Shown: positions 34,632 through 44,772 of the stretch, piece after piece | Layout: every line of letters begins with the position of its first letter | How positions within the stretch are numbered: the first letter of the stretch is position 1 | NCBI GenBank assembly: GCA_016929135.1 | Contig: JAFGJK010000151.1 | Coordinates: 1 to 64,000, forward strand | Direction of reading: 5' to 3' | DNA: 64,000 nt | Origin: Spirochaetota bacterium | GTDB lineage: Bacteria; Spirochaetota; UBA4802; UBA5550 | The notes under the pieces: generated by a model | Told to the model about the DNA's origin: nothing | What the model saw: only the letters and a program-made list of their open reading frames with translations | Databases searched by the model: none | Program-made: the position numbers and the translations under genes

Positions 34632-37600
34632 CTATTCGCTCTCCTTCCCCTCCTGGCCTCCGCCTCCGTCTCCGGCGAGCTTTTTATACCGGTTGTACCG
34701 CCACTGGGCGCTCTCCAGGGCCGATTGGTAGAGCTCCTTCGCTTTATCGGGCATGGACTGTCTGAGCGAGGTGTAGCGCACCTCCCCCATGAGGAAATCG
34801 TTGAACTTGTCCCATTTCGGCTCCTTCGAGTCCAGGATGAAGGGATTCTTCCCCTGTGCCTCCAGGAGCGGGTTGTAGCGGTAGAGATGCCAGTAGCCGC
34901 ACTCCACCGCCAGTTTCTCCTCCATCTGCGATTTCCCCATCCCGGCGCGGAGACCGTGGTTGATGCACGGCGAGTAGGCGATGACGATTGAGGGACCAGG
35001 ATAGGCCTCGGCCTCGAGTATGGCGCGAAGCGTCTGCATCTGGCTTGCACCCATGGAGATCTGCGCCACGTAGACGTTGCCGTAGACCATGGCCATCATC
35101 CCCAGGTCTTTTTTCCTGACCCGCTTCCCCGCCGCGGCAAACTTCGCCACCGCCCCGAGGGGGGTGGATTTCGACGACTGGCCGCCGGTGTTGGAATAGA
35201 CCTCGGTATCGAGAACGAGGATGTTGATGTCCTCGCCGGAGGCGATGACATGGTCGATGCCGCCGTAGCCGATATCGTACGCGAAGCCGTCTCCACCGAA
35301 GCACCAGACTGATTTCTTCACCAGGTACTGCTTCAGCTTCAGTATTTCAGTGGGGCAGTCGCCCCCATCCAGTTGGAGGAGGGGTATGAGCCTGTCGGCG
35401 ATCTCGCGTGTCTTTACAGGATCGTTGTGGTTCTGAATCCACTGGGTGAGCGACTCCTTCAGCTCGGGGGAAACGTCCTTCTCCAGTATCGATTTGGCGA
35501 GCGCCGCGATGCGGGTCTTCATGTGGTTAATGCCGCTGAGCATTCCGTAGCCGTACTCGGCCGCATCCTCAAAGAGCGAGCTCGCCCAGGCGGGGCCGTG
35601 TCCCCGCGAGTTGGTGGTATAGGGAGTCGACGGCGCCGTGCCGCCGTAAATCGAAGAGCAGCCCGTGGCATTGGCGACCATCATCCTGTCACCGACGAGC
35701 TGCGTGATGAGCTTGATGTAGGGGGTCTCCCCGCAGCCGGCGCATGCACCCGAGTACTCGAACAGCGGCTGGGCAAACTGGCTCCCCTTTATCGTGGTCT
35801 TGGGAACCAGGGTGTCCTTGTAGGTGACGTGGTTTGTGAAGTATTCCCAGAGATGACCCTGCTCGGCCTGCGTGCCGATGAGCTTCATTATCAGGGCCTT
35901 CTCCTTCGCCGGACACACGTCGGCGCAGTTCCCGCAGCCGGTACAGTCCAGAGGGCTGATCTGTATCCTGAACTTGAGCCCGGCGAACTCCTTCCCCTTC
36001 GCGTCCAGCAGCGGCGTCCCCTTGGGAACGCCGGCGGCCTCCTTCTCGTCCAGCAGGAAGGGCCGTATGACGGCATGGGGGCATACGTAGGAGCACTGGT
36101 TACACTGGATGCAGTGATCCGGCTGCCATTCCGGGACATGTACCGCGATGCCTCGCTTCTCGAATTTCGTTGTCCCCGGGGGGAATGTCCCGTCCGGGTT
36201 GTCGATAAAGGAGCTCACCGGCAGGTTCCCCCCTTCGTAGCGGTTGATGGGGAGCACCACCTTCCGGATGAATCTCGGCAACTCCTTCTCGCCGTTATTC
36301 TTTCGATCAATGCTGATCCGCTTCCATTCCTCGGGGATCTCGATCTTCACGATCTCGTTTCCGCCCCGTTCGATGGCGGCGATGTTCATCTGCACCACGT
36401 TTTCGCCCTTCTTCCCGTATGTCTTCTTCACCGCCTCCTTCATCTTCTCCACCGCCAGGTCATAGTCCATGACATCGGCGAGCTTGAAGAAGGCGGCCTG
36501 CATGATGGAGTTCGTCCTTGTTCCGAGTCCCAGCTCCTCGGCGATCTTCGTGGCGTTGATGATGAAGAACTGGATGTTGTTCATCGCCATGTACTTCTTC
36601 ATACGGTCCGGAAGGCGCTGCTTCGTCTCCTCGGCGTCCCAGATGCTGTTCAGAAGGAAGGTGCCGTTCTTATCGAGACCCTCGAGCATGTTGTACTGGT
36701 AGATGTACACAGGGACATGGCACGCCACGAAACGCGGGTGGTGGATGAGATAGGTCGATTTGATCGGCTCTGCGCCGAAACGGAGATGGGAAATGGTGAT
36801 GCCGCCCGATTTTTTGGCGTCGTAGGCGAAATAGGCCTGCGCGTAATAGTCCGTGTTGTCGCCGATAATCTTCATCGAGTTCTTGTTGGCCCCCACCGTG
36901 CCGTCCGCACCGACGCCGTAGAACTTATAGGCCATGGTCCCCTTGGGCCCCAGGAAGCGCTGTTCCCCCACGGAAAGCGAACGGTAGGTCACGTCGTCGG
37001 TGATGCCCACCGTGAAAAAATTCTTCGGCTCGAAGGACTTGAGATTGTCGAACACCGCCAGCAGCCGTCCCGGCGTCGTGTCCTTCGATGAGAGGCCGTA
37101 GGTGCCGGAAACGATCATCGGCCTGTGGTCGATGTTGTAGAATATCTCCTTGATCTCCTGGTAGAGGGGGCCACCGTTCGCCCCGGGCTCCTTCGTCCTG
37201 TCGAGCACGGCGATGCGCTTGACCGACACCGGTATCACCTTCATGAGGTATCGCTTCGAGAAGGGGCGGTACAGGTGAACGGTCACCACGCCCACCTTCT
37301 CGCCCCGGGACATCAGTGTATCCACCGCCTCCTGAAGGCTCTCGGTCACCGACCCCATGGCGATGACCACGAATTCGGCATCCTTGTCGCCGTAATAGGT
37401 GAATGGATGATACTCCCTCCCGGTGATCTCGCTGATCTTCGCCATGTAGCTGTCCACCAGGTCCGCAATCCCGTCGTAGTAGGTGTTGGCGGCCTCGCGC
37501 ATCTGAAAGAATATATCCGGATTCTGCGAGGTCCCCCTGGTGACCGGATTCTCCGGATTGAGCGCCCGCTGCCTGAAGGCCTCGACCGCCTGAAAATCCA

Positions 37601-38189
37601 GGAGCCGCTCAAGATCACTGTAGTCGAGAACCTCGATCTTCTGTATCTCATGGGAGGTGCGGAATCCGTCGAAGAAATGGAGGAAGGGGACGCGGCTCTT
37701 GATCGCGGCCAGGTGCGCGACGGCGCCGATATCCATGACCTGCTGAACGCTGGAGCTCGCGAGCATTGCGAAGCCGGTCTGCCGTACCGCGTAGATGTCG
37801 GAATGATCGCCAAAGATCGACAGGGCGTGGGTCGAAATCGAGCGTGCCGTCACGTGAATGACCCCCGGAAGGAGCTCTCCCGACATTTTATACATGTTGG
37901 GGATCATCAGCAACAGACCCTGCGATGCGGTGTAGGTGGAGGAGAGGGCACCGGACTGGAGGGCGCCGTGCATCGTGGCTGCCGCCCCCGCTTCTGACTG
38001 AAGCTCGATCACCCTCACCTCGTTGCCGAAGAGATTCTTCCTCCCCGCGGCCGCCCACTCGTCTATGGTTTCGGCGATCGGTGAAGACGGGGTAATGGGG
38101 TATATAGCGGCAATTTCGGTAAACGCATAGGCGACATGAGCCGCCGCGGTATTGCCGTCCATTGATCTCATCACCTTGTTTTCGGACAT
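34632..38189 (-). CDS. nifJ: Pyruvate:ferredoxin (flavodoxin) oxidoreductase
   Basis: Oxidises pyruvate to acetyl-CoA with CoA and reduced ferredoxin. The 1185-residue single-chain enzyme has all domains: N-terminal PFOR (AYPITPSSPIAETIDEW, EGASG-type AAAT), the CoA/gamma part, two 4Fe-4S clusters (CIQCNQCSYVCPHAV at about 690-705 and CTGCGNCADVCP at about 750-765), the third cluster and TPP-binding region (CAGCGETPY; GDGFAYDIGYGG; NTGGQ). AAGGAG precedes the ATG. It stands alone, with a 566-bp upstream region containing a palindrome, and marks an anaerobic metabolism. Confidence 0.96.
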   Translation of the reverse strand: MSENKVMRSMDGNTAAAHVAYAFTEIAAIYPITPSSPIAETIDEWAAAGRKNLFGNEVRVIELQSEAGAAATMHGALQSGALSSTYTASQGLLLMIPNMYKMSGELLPGVIHVTARSISTHALSIFGDHSDIYAVRQTGFAMLASSSVQQVMDIGAVAHLAAIKSRVPFLHFFDGFRTSHEIQKIEVLDYSDLERLLDFQAVEAFRQRALNPENPVTRGTSQNPDIFFQMREAANTYYDGIADLVDSYMAKISEITGREYHPFTYYGDKDAEFVVIAMGSVTESLQEAVDTLMSRGEKVGVVTVHLYRPFSKRYLMKVIPVSVKRIAVLDRTKEPGANGGPLYQEIKEIFYNIDHRPMIVSGTYGLSSKDTTPGRLLAVFDNLKSFEPKNFFTVGITDDVTYRSLSVGEQRFLGPKGTMAYKFYGVGADGTVGANKNSMKIIGDNTDYYAQAYFAYDAKKSGGITISHLRFGAEPIKSTYLIHHPRFVACHVPVYIYQYNMLEGLDKNGTFLLNSIWDAEETKQRLPDRMKKYMAMNNIQFFIINATKIAEELGLGTRTNSIMQAAFFKLADVMDYDLAVEKMKEAVKKTYGKKGENVVQMNIAAIERGGNEIVKIEIPEEWKRISIDRKNNGEKELPRFIRKVVLPINRYEGGNLPVSSFIDNPDGTFPPGTTKFEKRGIAVHVPEWQPDHCIQCNQCSYVCPHAVIRPFLLDEKEAAGVPKGTPLLDAKGKEFAGLKFRIQISPLDCTGCGNCADVCPAKEKALIMKLIGTQAEQGHLWEYFTNHVTYKDTLVPKTTIKGSQFAQPLFEYSGACAGCGETPYIKLITQLVGDRMMVANATGCSSIYGGTAPSTPYTTNSRGHGPAWASSLFEDAAEYGYGMLSGINHMKTRIAALAKSILEKDVSPELKESLTQWIQNHNDPVKTREIADRLIPLLQLDGGDCPTEILKLKQYLVKKSVWCFGGDGFAYDIGYGGIDHVIASGEDINILVLDTEVYSNTGGQSSKSTPLGAVAKFAAAGKRVRKKDLGMMAMVYGNVYVAQISMGASQMQTLRAILEAEAYPGPSIVIAYSPCINHGLRAGMGKSQMEEKLAVECGYWHLYRYNPLLEAQGKNPFILDSKEPKWDKFNDFLMGEVRYTSLRQSMPDKAKELYQSALESAQWRYNRYKKLAGDGGGGQEGKESE

Positions 38190-38251
38190 AGCTGTAAACT
38201 CCTTCGATTTGATGGTATCGGTTGCTCAATTGAATAAGAAATCTAATAATA

Positions 38252-38276
38252 GCTGAAACGAGTATCGGATTTCAGC
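38252..38276 (-). promoter_or_regulatory. Operator-like palindrome before nifJ
   Basis: GCTGAAA-N11-TTTCAGC, a perfect 7-bp inverted repeat 63 bp upstream of the nifJ start; a TATTAT -10-like element (38246-38251, minus) adjoins it. Regulator unknown. Confidence 0.4.
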
Positions 38277-38549
38277 ATGAACAGGCAAACAGTTTTAAGT
38301 CAATACATTAATTCACTGATGCCAGCTCTTCTTCTCATGCCCTGCCTCCCCGGTATCATAAAGGGAATGGTCATTGTCTCCGAAAAATCGAAGCTGTACG
38401 GATTGCCCTGTCCCTTCAGACATGCAGGGATGTCGAGGCCGCGTGCGCCGTCCCATCGGGCCTTCACCGGTATCCGGTCTTTCCCGATATGGCCTCGGCC
38501 CCGGCGCGATGGAGGGTGATGTTTCTGAGGCCTCTTCCGTGAGTGTATA

Positions 38550-38577
38550 GCCCCTAAAGTCATCGATCTTCAGGGGC
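38550..38577. other. 10-bp stem hairpin
   Basis: GCCCCTAAAG pairs with CTTCAGGGGC (one A-C/G-U wobble position) around an 8-base loop. No U-tract on either side. Confidence 0.4.
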
Positions 38578-38755
38578 ATTCGGGGGGATGTATCTGCTGC
38601 TAGGAATTGCGGTCACTAATTGGAACTGCGATCACAAAAGCGAACGGTGGTGCAATTACAGGTTATCCGCTCTCCTGCAGTCCGGTTGGTCTTCGGGAAT
38701 TCATCCCGTTCAGCTCACAAAGCAGCAATTGAGGTGATACTGACGCATTTAACGG

Positions 38756-40102
38756 TCACGCCTCGCCCAGCTTCTCGGTGATACTCCTGTGCTCCCTCTC
38801 CGAGAGCCTGAAAAAGAAGATCGGCACCGCGGTAAGGATGGAACCGATTCCCGGCAGCAGCGTCACCAGCATCAGGATTCCCGTAAGGGATTCAGGACTC
38901 TGGACCGCATTGGGCACGTATCCCGAGAAGGAGAGGACCATGCCGGTGATGAAGTTGTTCAGCCCGATATTGATTTTGCCGAGGAATGTCAGCGTGGAGA
39001 AAATCGCCCCCTCGCTGCGCTTCCCGGTCTTCAGCTGCATGTATTCAATGGTATCCGCGAGCATCGATGTGCGCAGCACCTGAGAGAATCCCCAGAGGAA
39101 ACCGAGAATGAATGTGAATGCGAAGACCAGCATAAGGTTGCCGTATCCAATGAAGAAAAACATGACACCGATCACCGCGGCGAGGGACATTGTGCTGATA
39201 AATATCTGCTTTCCCGTAAACCAGCGGCTGAAGAGGGGGACAGCGGCGCTGCCCAGGGCCATGCTGCTGAGGTTCAGCCCCGCAAGGATCATGGTGTACT
39301 GCTCGTTTCCGAGATTGTACGTCGAGAAATACATCACGCCGGTCATCGGCAGATAGGTCAGCACCCCCAGAAGACCCGAGAGAAGGACAAGCAGCAGCGG
39401 GGAGTTGGAGACGATTGCCCGGACGTTTTCCTTCAGTGTCGGCTTCTCCTCGCTGACGCTTCCTGCGCGTTCGGTGGTGTTGGCGAAGGCCTGGATCATC
39501 ATGGGCGCGGCGATGAGGCAGAAGAGGGCTGCGGCACCGAGATAGCCTGATGCGTTGTCGCCGTTTCCGATAATGTTCTTCAGCGGGATCACCAGCACGA
39601 CGGGGAGGACCGCACCGACCGTTGAGAAGACACGGCCGAAGGATATGAGCGTTTTCCTCTGGTCAGAATCGTTGGTCATACGGCTGGTGAGGGACCAGAG
39701 CGGGATATCGGCGGTCGTGTAGAGCATGCCCCACAGTATGTACGTGACATAGGCGTACACCAGCCTTCCTCCCATGGAAATATCGGGTACCACAAAGAGA
39801 AGCACGGTGGCCACCGCAATGGGGACGGACATGAAGAGGAGGTAGGGCCTGCATTTGCCCCAGCGGGAACGGGTCCGGTCGACGACGAAACCCATCATCA
39901 GGTCGTTGCCGGCATCCCACACGCGGGCCACCAGGAAGAGGGTGCCAGCGGCAGCGGCCGGGATGCCCAACTGGTCAGTGTAGAAAATCATGATGAAGAA
40001 GTTGACCAGATTATACATCATGTTCTGGCCGAACAGGGCTGCCGAGAAGGAGAGCCGCTCCTTGAGCGGGACGGCCTGTGACTGCCGGTGATGATCCATC
40101 AT
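38756..40102 (-). CDS. GPH-family sugar:cation symporter (MFS)
   Basis: 448 residues, about 12 membrane helices. ATG 40102 follows GAGGTG. The family-defining motifs are visible: an N-terminal DQLGIPAAAAG, the D-x-x-GFxxDRTRSRWGKCRPY loop between TM2 and TM3, and LWSLTSRMTNDSDQR before TM6. These belong to the glycoside-pentoside-hexuronide family (MelB/XylP-like). It begins 14 bp after the alpha-mannosidase gene, so it probably imports the mannosidase substrate or a mannoside. Specificity cannot be read from sequence. Confidence 0.88.
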   Translation of the reverse strand: MMDHHRQSQAVPLKERLSFSAALFGQNMMYNLVNFFIMIFYTDQLGIPAAAAGTLFLVARVWDAGNDLMMGFVVDRTRSRWGKCRPYLLFMSVPIAVATVLLFVVPDISMGGRLVYAYVTYILWGMLYTTADIPLWSLTSRMTNDSDQRKTLISFGRVFSTVGAVLPVVLVIPLKNIIGNGDNASGYLGAAALFCLIAAPMMIQAFANTTERAGSVSEEKPTLKENVRAIVSNSPLLLVLLSGLLGVLTYLPMTGVMYFSTYNLGNEQYTMILAGLNLSSMALGSAAVPLFSRWFTGKQIFISTMSLAAVIGVMFFFIGYGNLMLVFAFTFILGFLWGFSQVLRTSMLADTIEYMQLKTGKRSEGAIFSTLTFLGKINIGLNNFITGMVLSFSGYVPNAVQSPESLTGILMLVTLLPGIGSILTAVPIFFFRLSEREHRSITEKLGEA

Positions 40103-40116
40103 GTCTGCACCTCTTA

Positions 40117-43100
40117 TCAGTCGTAGGTATCGTGTAAGAAGAGACAGCCCGAGGCCGATGCACCGTGACGGCCCAGCGCTGCCGCCAGAATGTGGACTCG
40201 GCCGTCCCGGCACAGGCGCAGGGCGATTGAGCCGTCGGGTATCTCGAGGGAGATATGGAACACGTAACCGAAGGCATAGGGGTCATCGGCGCCGTTCCTG
40301 TGGGTGTGCGTCGTAAAGAAGGCCAGGGGCACCCGCTTCACGTATCCTGGCTCGATCCCCGTGCATCTGATGTGCCAGAAGTAATCGCGGCGCTTCCGCC
40401 TGCTGGGGCGCCTCCACAGGCGTGTGTCATACTGACCGATGAAACCGGACCGCGCGGGGATTGTCACGACTGCCCTGTCGGGGTTCGTGCCGATGAATTC
40501 GAAATCGGCCTCCAGGTCCTCGTCTGCCGCGGCGAGAAGGTGCAGCCGCATATAGCCCGCGGAGGCGAGCGGAATGATCTGACCGCTGCAGGAGAGGGCG
40601 TTCAGGTGTGCGTCCCTCTGCAGCAGGAACTCCACGTTCCCCGACACGATGCTCTCGGGGAAGAGCTCGCGGGGATAGGTGAATGCCGGCGCGGCCGTAT
40701 CGCCGTTCGATGAAACAATCTGCTCGTTCCATGGGAGGGGGACAGGCTCGGATGCAAGCGCCCCTGAGAGCGTCCCCCGCTCCTTCACACGGATCGCCAG
40801 CGAGCGCATTGAATGGGGCGTAAAGGAAAGGCGTACGGAGGTGCCGTCATGTTCTATATCACCGATCCGGTCCTCCTGGCCGTTCACCTCCCACGCCTGG
40901 ATGATTCCCGCGGCGGGGGTCAGCGTCACTGCTCCCGGCGAGTCGCCGCAGCGCTCGATCAGGCGGACGATGAGCACCCCTGGATCCTCCTCTGCGCATT
41001 TGACGGCGCTGACCACCACGCCATCGTGGGAACAGCGGAGTATCGAGCAGGACCTTCCCCGGGGACCCTTGGCCCGGTCCGCCAGGAATGGATACAGGGG
41101 CTGGCTGAAATCCAACGCCCTGAGATCGCTCCTGGCCGCTCGCCAGTCACCCCGGTGGCTGTAGAGGGCATAGCGTATGGTGTGCCTGCCCCAGTCCTGC
41201 GTCGTCTGGTCGAAGAAGAGCAACGAGTGCCAGGGGCGCCCGGGCGTGTAGAGCAGCGTCAGGCGCAGGGTATTGTCGGATGGCTTGTCTGATCCGTATT
41301 TGGAACCGGTGATGATGCTGGCGCCGCAGCCTCCGCTGCGGTCGGTGAGATCGAACCAGATGTGGGAGGGGACCTCGTACTGCGTTTCACGGTTGTTTCC
41401 GCGCTGCACCGTGCCGACCCTCCAGTTGTAGGTCGCCGTGTCGTTCCCCACGGCCAGCGGAAACGCCGCCTTCAGGGACACCCCAGTCTCCCGCCAGTCG
41501 ATGGAGTCGGTGAATTCCACCATGGCACCGGCATCGCCGCATGAGAGAGAGATATCCTGCACCAGAAGGCTGTTTCCGAATCTCCGGGTGATCTGCACCG
41601 TAGCCCTGACGGGTCCCTGCTCCGTCAGGATGACCGATTCTGCCGGTCCGGTCAAGGGGCGCGGTTCCTTTTTCCGGTCTTTCCAGTCCATGTTCCACGC
41701 GGGGAACGAATTCGGCTGTTCCTTCAACAATTCATGGTGCAGCGGTGATGAGAGCATCTCGCGGCGACATTCCTTGTCATAGATGGAATCGACGACACCC
41801 TCCCTGTCGATGCGCACCCTGAGCAGGGAATTCTCGAGGATGACGGCCGACTGATCTTCGATCACGGAAAGATCGGTGGTTATCCCCCTCTCCCCGCCGC
41901 CGGGGCGGAGGCTGTACACCTCCCAGGACATTGACCCTGCCTTGGCGGGGAATGCCACGTGCACCCGCGTTCCGATTCTCTTGATTATCTGTAACGGTAC
42001 CCGCTTGTTCGCGGGATCGTACAGGGCGGTATCATCCCCCGCCGGGACCACCGCATCGACGATCCGTTCGCGGTCGAAGGAGAGGGGGTTGTAGAGCACC
42101 AACGGGATCCCCTCCACGGCCGTATCGAGCAGCCCGATCACCTTCTCGGCGGCGTCGTTGAGCACCGAACCGAAGGTGTTCAGCGCGACAAATTCGTCAT
42201 TATAGGAATAGGAATAGGCCTCCGGGGTGCAGGTCCCCGGAAGGATGTCGTGCATTTGGCTCGCGATGACCCTTTCCCATCCGGCCAGCAGCCTGGCATA
42301 GGGATACCCGGCGGCTCCGGTTATCTGTGCCAGTGCCGCCGCTCTTTCGGCAGCGTCGGCGAGGAATTCGTTTTTGAAATTTAGCCGCTTCATGATGGCC
42401 TGCGATGTGAGGGATCCGGCGGAGTGTTTTATCAGGAGGAGGTCTCCGCGATACACCGGCAGGCGCGCCTTCTCATCCTCGGTGAGGTCGAGAAACATAC
42501 TTTCGGACGCATCCTGGCGAAAGATCGTCCCGCCCTTCGTCAGCTCCTGCTCGGCATGGCGAATGGAAAATTCCTGCGGTGCGCCGCCGATATCGCCCAC
42601 ACCGTAATAGTGATAGTCCTTCCCGACGCCGTACGCGGCGATATTGTCCTCGAGCCGCCTGAGCCATCGTTGTATCTTTCCGGGAGCACGAAAGAGCATT
42701 GTTATGTAGTTGCCCGCATCGAGCGCTGCGGGGAGCAGCGACCCGTCCGTTCCCTGCCAGAGCCCGATGGAGAAGGGGATGCCGGCGGCGGATTGCCATG
42801 AAAGCTTCTGCGTCGAGAATCCCTTTATGCCGCAGTGCGCCAGGACGCTGGGGAGGCTTGCGGGGAATCCGAAGCAGTCCGGGAGCATGTAATCGCTCGT
42901 CCGAACGCCGAATTCCCGTGCAAAGAACCTGTTGCCGTACAGGATGTTGCGTATGAGGGATTCCGGCGAGGGGATAAGGGCGTCGGTCTCTTCGAGGCAG
43001 GATCCCGCCGGCTTCCATCTTCCTCTTCTGACATAATCCTTCAGGCGTTCATACTCCGCTGGATAGTAGTCCTTCATCATCCCGTACCGGAGCGCCCCGG

Positions 43101-43260
43101 TGAAGTTGAAGCAGTAGTGCGGGTACTTTTCAAAGAGTGGAAAGTTCTTTGCCAGGGTATTCCTGAGGTAATGTCGGATCGTGGTGACGAAGGTCCATCG
43201 CCACTGGCTGTCGAGATGGGCGTAGGGAACGAGATAGATGCACTTCTCCCCCATTGGCAT
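40117..43260 (-). CDS. GH38-family alpha-mannosidase
   Basis: 1047 residues, cytosolic, no signal peptide; AAGGA precedes the ATG. The N-terminal GH38 catalytic domain shows the zinc-binding HLDSQWRW and the nucleophile motif LPDCFGFPASLP, then the mid-domain and the beta-rich C-terminal region of the family. It should remove alpha-linked mannose after import by the neighbouring GPH transporter. An exported phosphoesterase and a secreted protein lie upstream on the same strand. Linkage preference is unknown; a metazoan-like or bacterial MngB-like role cannot be told apart. Confidence 0.9.
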   Translation of the reverse strand: MPMGEKCIYLVPYAHLDSQWRWTFVTTIRHYLRNTLAKNFPLFEKYPHYCFNFTGALRYGMMKDYYPAEYERLKDYVRRGRWKPAGSCLEETDALIPSPESLIRNILYGNRFFAREFGVRTSDYMLPDCFGFPASLPSVLAHCGIKGFSTQKLSWQSAAGIPFSIGLWQGTDGSLLPAALDAGNYITMLFRAPGKIQRWLRRLEDNIAAYGVGKDYHYYGVGDIGGAPQEFSIRHAEQELTKGGTIFRQDASESMFLDLTEDEKARLPVYRGDLLLIKHSAGSLTSQAIMKRLNFKNEFLADAAERAAALAQITGAAGYPYARLLAGWERVIASQMHDILPGTCTPEAYSYSYNDEFVALNTFGSVLNDAAEKVIGLLDTAVEGIPLVLYNPLSFDRERIVDAVVPAGDDTALYDPANKRVPLQIIKRIGTRVHVAFPAKAGSMSWEVYSLRPGGGERGITTDLSVIEDQSAVILENSLLRVRIDREGVVDSIYDKECRREMLSSPLHHELLKEQPNSFPAWNMDWKDRKKEPRPLTGPAESVILTEQGPVRATVQITRRFGNSLLVQDISLSCGDAGAMVEFTDSIDWRETGVSLKAAFPLAVGNDTATYNWRVGTVQRGNNRETQYEVPSHIWFDLTDRSGGCGASIITGSKYGSDKPSDNTLRLTLLYTPGRPWHSLLFFDQTTQDWGRHTIRYALYSHRGDWRAARSDLRALDFSQPLYPFLADRAKGPRGRSCSILRCSHDGVVVSAVKCAEEDPGVLIVRLIERCGDSPGAVTLTPAAGIIQAWEVNGQEDRIGDIEHDGTSVRLSFTPHSMRSLAIRVKERGTLSGALASEPVPLPWNEQIVSSNGDTAAPAFTYPRELFPESIVSGNVEFLLQRDAHLNALSCSGQIIPLASAGYMRLHLLAAADEDLEADFEFIGTNPDRAVVTIPARSGFIGQYDTRLWRRPSRRKRRDYFWHIRCTGIEPGYVKRVPLAFFTTHTHRNGADDPYAFGYVFHISLEIPDGSIALRLCRDGRVHILAAALGRHGASASGCLFLHDTYD

Positions 43261-43290
43261 CCGTCCTTGAATGTCAGGGCCGTGCCGGCA

Positions 43291-44652
43291 TCATCTCAGA
43301 ACGGTTCCGTCATCGAGATTGATCCTGATATCGTGGTTCAGGCCGGGAGGGAGGTTGGTGTTCCACGCCGTGACGAGGCCCCCTTTGAGCACCATGATCA
43401 GCTTTCCGAAGAGCCCGAGCCCCTCGGTGTTCGGTGACGGATCTGCCGGAACGGGGTCGCCGCCGAGGTGACGCACATAGGCCCTGGCGATCTTCGGGGC
43501 CACCAGCGCGATATCCGCGTCGGGAACGTGAAATTTCTTCAGCGCGTCGGAGGCCATGACCGTTGTCGACTCTATGTTGCGCATTTTCGCGTAGGATATG
43601 TAGTCCATGCCGTCCTTCTGAATCGACGAGACGAACCTGCTGTTCACCGTGAGGATCTGATCCTCCGATATCTCGCACACCCGGTAGGGGAGCGGATAGT
43701 TCATGAAGGATCCGGTCTCGATGTCGAAAAGGGTTGTACCCAGGTCGGGGAAATCCCTCTGGACGATGCTCTGTGCGTGGTAATGTCCAGTGAAGACGAT
43801 ATCGACGCCGTATGCGGCGAGCATCTCGCTCACCCGTTCGAAATCTTCCAGGACGAAGTCAGGGTAGCTCCTGCTCTGGTTCTTGAAGTGCTCGAGGATG
43901 CCGTGATGCATGAAGGCAATCACCGCCTTGTTCTGCTTCTTGGCGTCGATCAGCCGGTTTTCGATCCACGCGAGCGTTCTGCCGCTGAACCGCCCGCCGT
44001 CCTCCCGGTGCCCGTCCATCACGTTCTCCCTGTAGCGGCATGAGTCCAGCGCCAGGAGCAAAAGGCCCTTCACCGGTTCTGCGGTGTAGCTGAGGGACGA
44101 CGGATCGCGCGACAGCGCTTCGCCGTATCCGCAGCCAGCGTAAATAGTGGCGAAATCCTCCGGCGTCACGTTCGGTGTGTGTACCTGCGTCCCCGAATCA
44201 TAGCGGAAGGAATGGCCGATCAGGATATCGTGGTTGCCGGGGATCACGAAGACCTTTTTCCCCCGCCCGGTCAGAACGGTGAGCTTCTTCGCCATCAGTT
44301 CGTGATTAATCCTCTCCCCCTGACGGGTGAGGTCCCCGCAGATGATCACGAAATCCGCCGGTATCGATTTCATCTCCTCCAGAGCCACCGGGAGCACCTT
44401 CTGCCCATCACGGTTGAACATCTCCGAGGGATGAAGGTTTTTTATGTAACCGTCGGAATCCAGGCCGAGGCCCCTGTCGAATAGGTGAGTGTCAGTAAAG
44501 ACTATGAACCTCGCGGCGGGATATGTGCATTTTCGTGTCAGGAGTTTCTTGATATCCGGATCCGATTTGTAGCGGTATGTATAGTCCGCGCCTGAACATG
44601 CGGCAAAGGCCGAGGCGAGCAGACAGACGAGCAGAAATTTTCCAAGCTTCAT
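43291..44652 (-). CDS. Exported calcineurin-type phosphoesterase lipoprotein
   Basis: ATG 44652 with AGGA upstream; 453 residues. Signal peptide with lipobox AFAAC near residue 19. The phosphoesterase domain has the ordered metal motifs FTDTHLFD, CGDLT, GNHD, FMHHG and TGHYHA, so it is a full dinuclear metallophosphoesterase acting at the cell surface. Family members hydrolyse phosphodiesters of nucleotides or sugars. It precedes the mannosidase by 30 bp on the same strand, which fits trimming of phosphorylated glycans before uptake, though that is inference. Confidence 0.85.
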   Translation of the reverse strand: MKLGKFLLVCLLASAFAACSGADYTYRYKSDPDIKKLLTRKCTYPAARFIVFTDTHLFDRGLGLDSDGYIKNLHPSEMFNRDGQKVLPVALEEMKSIPADFVIICGDLTRQGERINHELMAKKLTVLTGRGKKVFVIPGNHDILIGHSFRYDSGTQVHTPNVTPEDFATIYAGCGYGEALSRDPSSLSYTAEPVKGLLLLALDSCRYRENVMDGHREDGGRFSGRTLAWIENRLIDAKKQNKAVIAFMHHGILEHFKNQSRSYPDFVLEDFERVSEMLAAYGVDIVFTGHYHAQSIVQRDFPDLGTTLFDIETGSFMNYPLPYRVCEISEDQILTVNSRFVSSIQKDGMDYISYAKMRNIESTTVMASDALKKFHVPDADIALVAPKIARAYVRHLGGDPVPADPSPNTEGLGLFGKLIMVLKGGLVTAWNTNLPPGLNHDIRINLDDGTVLR

Positions 44653-44772
44653 GGTGGTTTTCCTGATAATGGGTTTGCGATGCGGCCGCCCGACGGCCGT
44701 GGGATAGGTTACGGGGATACGCCGATTAATAGCAAGGAGAATTATTAACCGGGGTGATAAAAACATATAAGT

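Larger units (their letters stand above)
38190..38755. other. Upstream region of pyruvate:ferredoxin oxidoreductase
   Basis: 566 bp with no convincing gene. It holds the inverted repeat at 38252-38276, a hairpin at 38550-38577 and, at 38601-38635, two near-identical 11-mers (ATTGCGGTCAC and ACTGCGATCAC) about 19 bp apart. Confidence 0.45.

Noticed and set aside
35373..37091. A 572-residue open frame on the plus strand opposite nifJ
   Set aside because: Codon-position shadow of a strongly conserved gene; no start site or domain.
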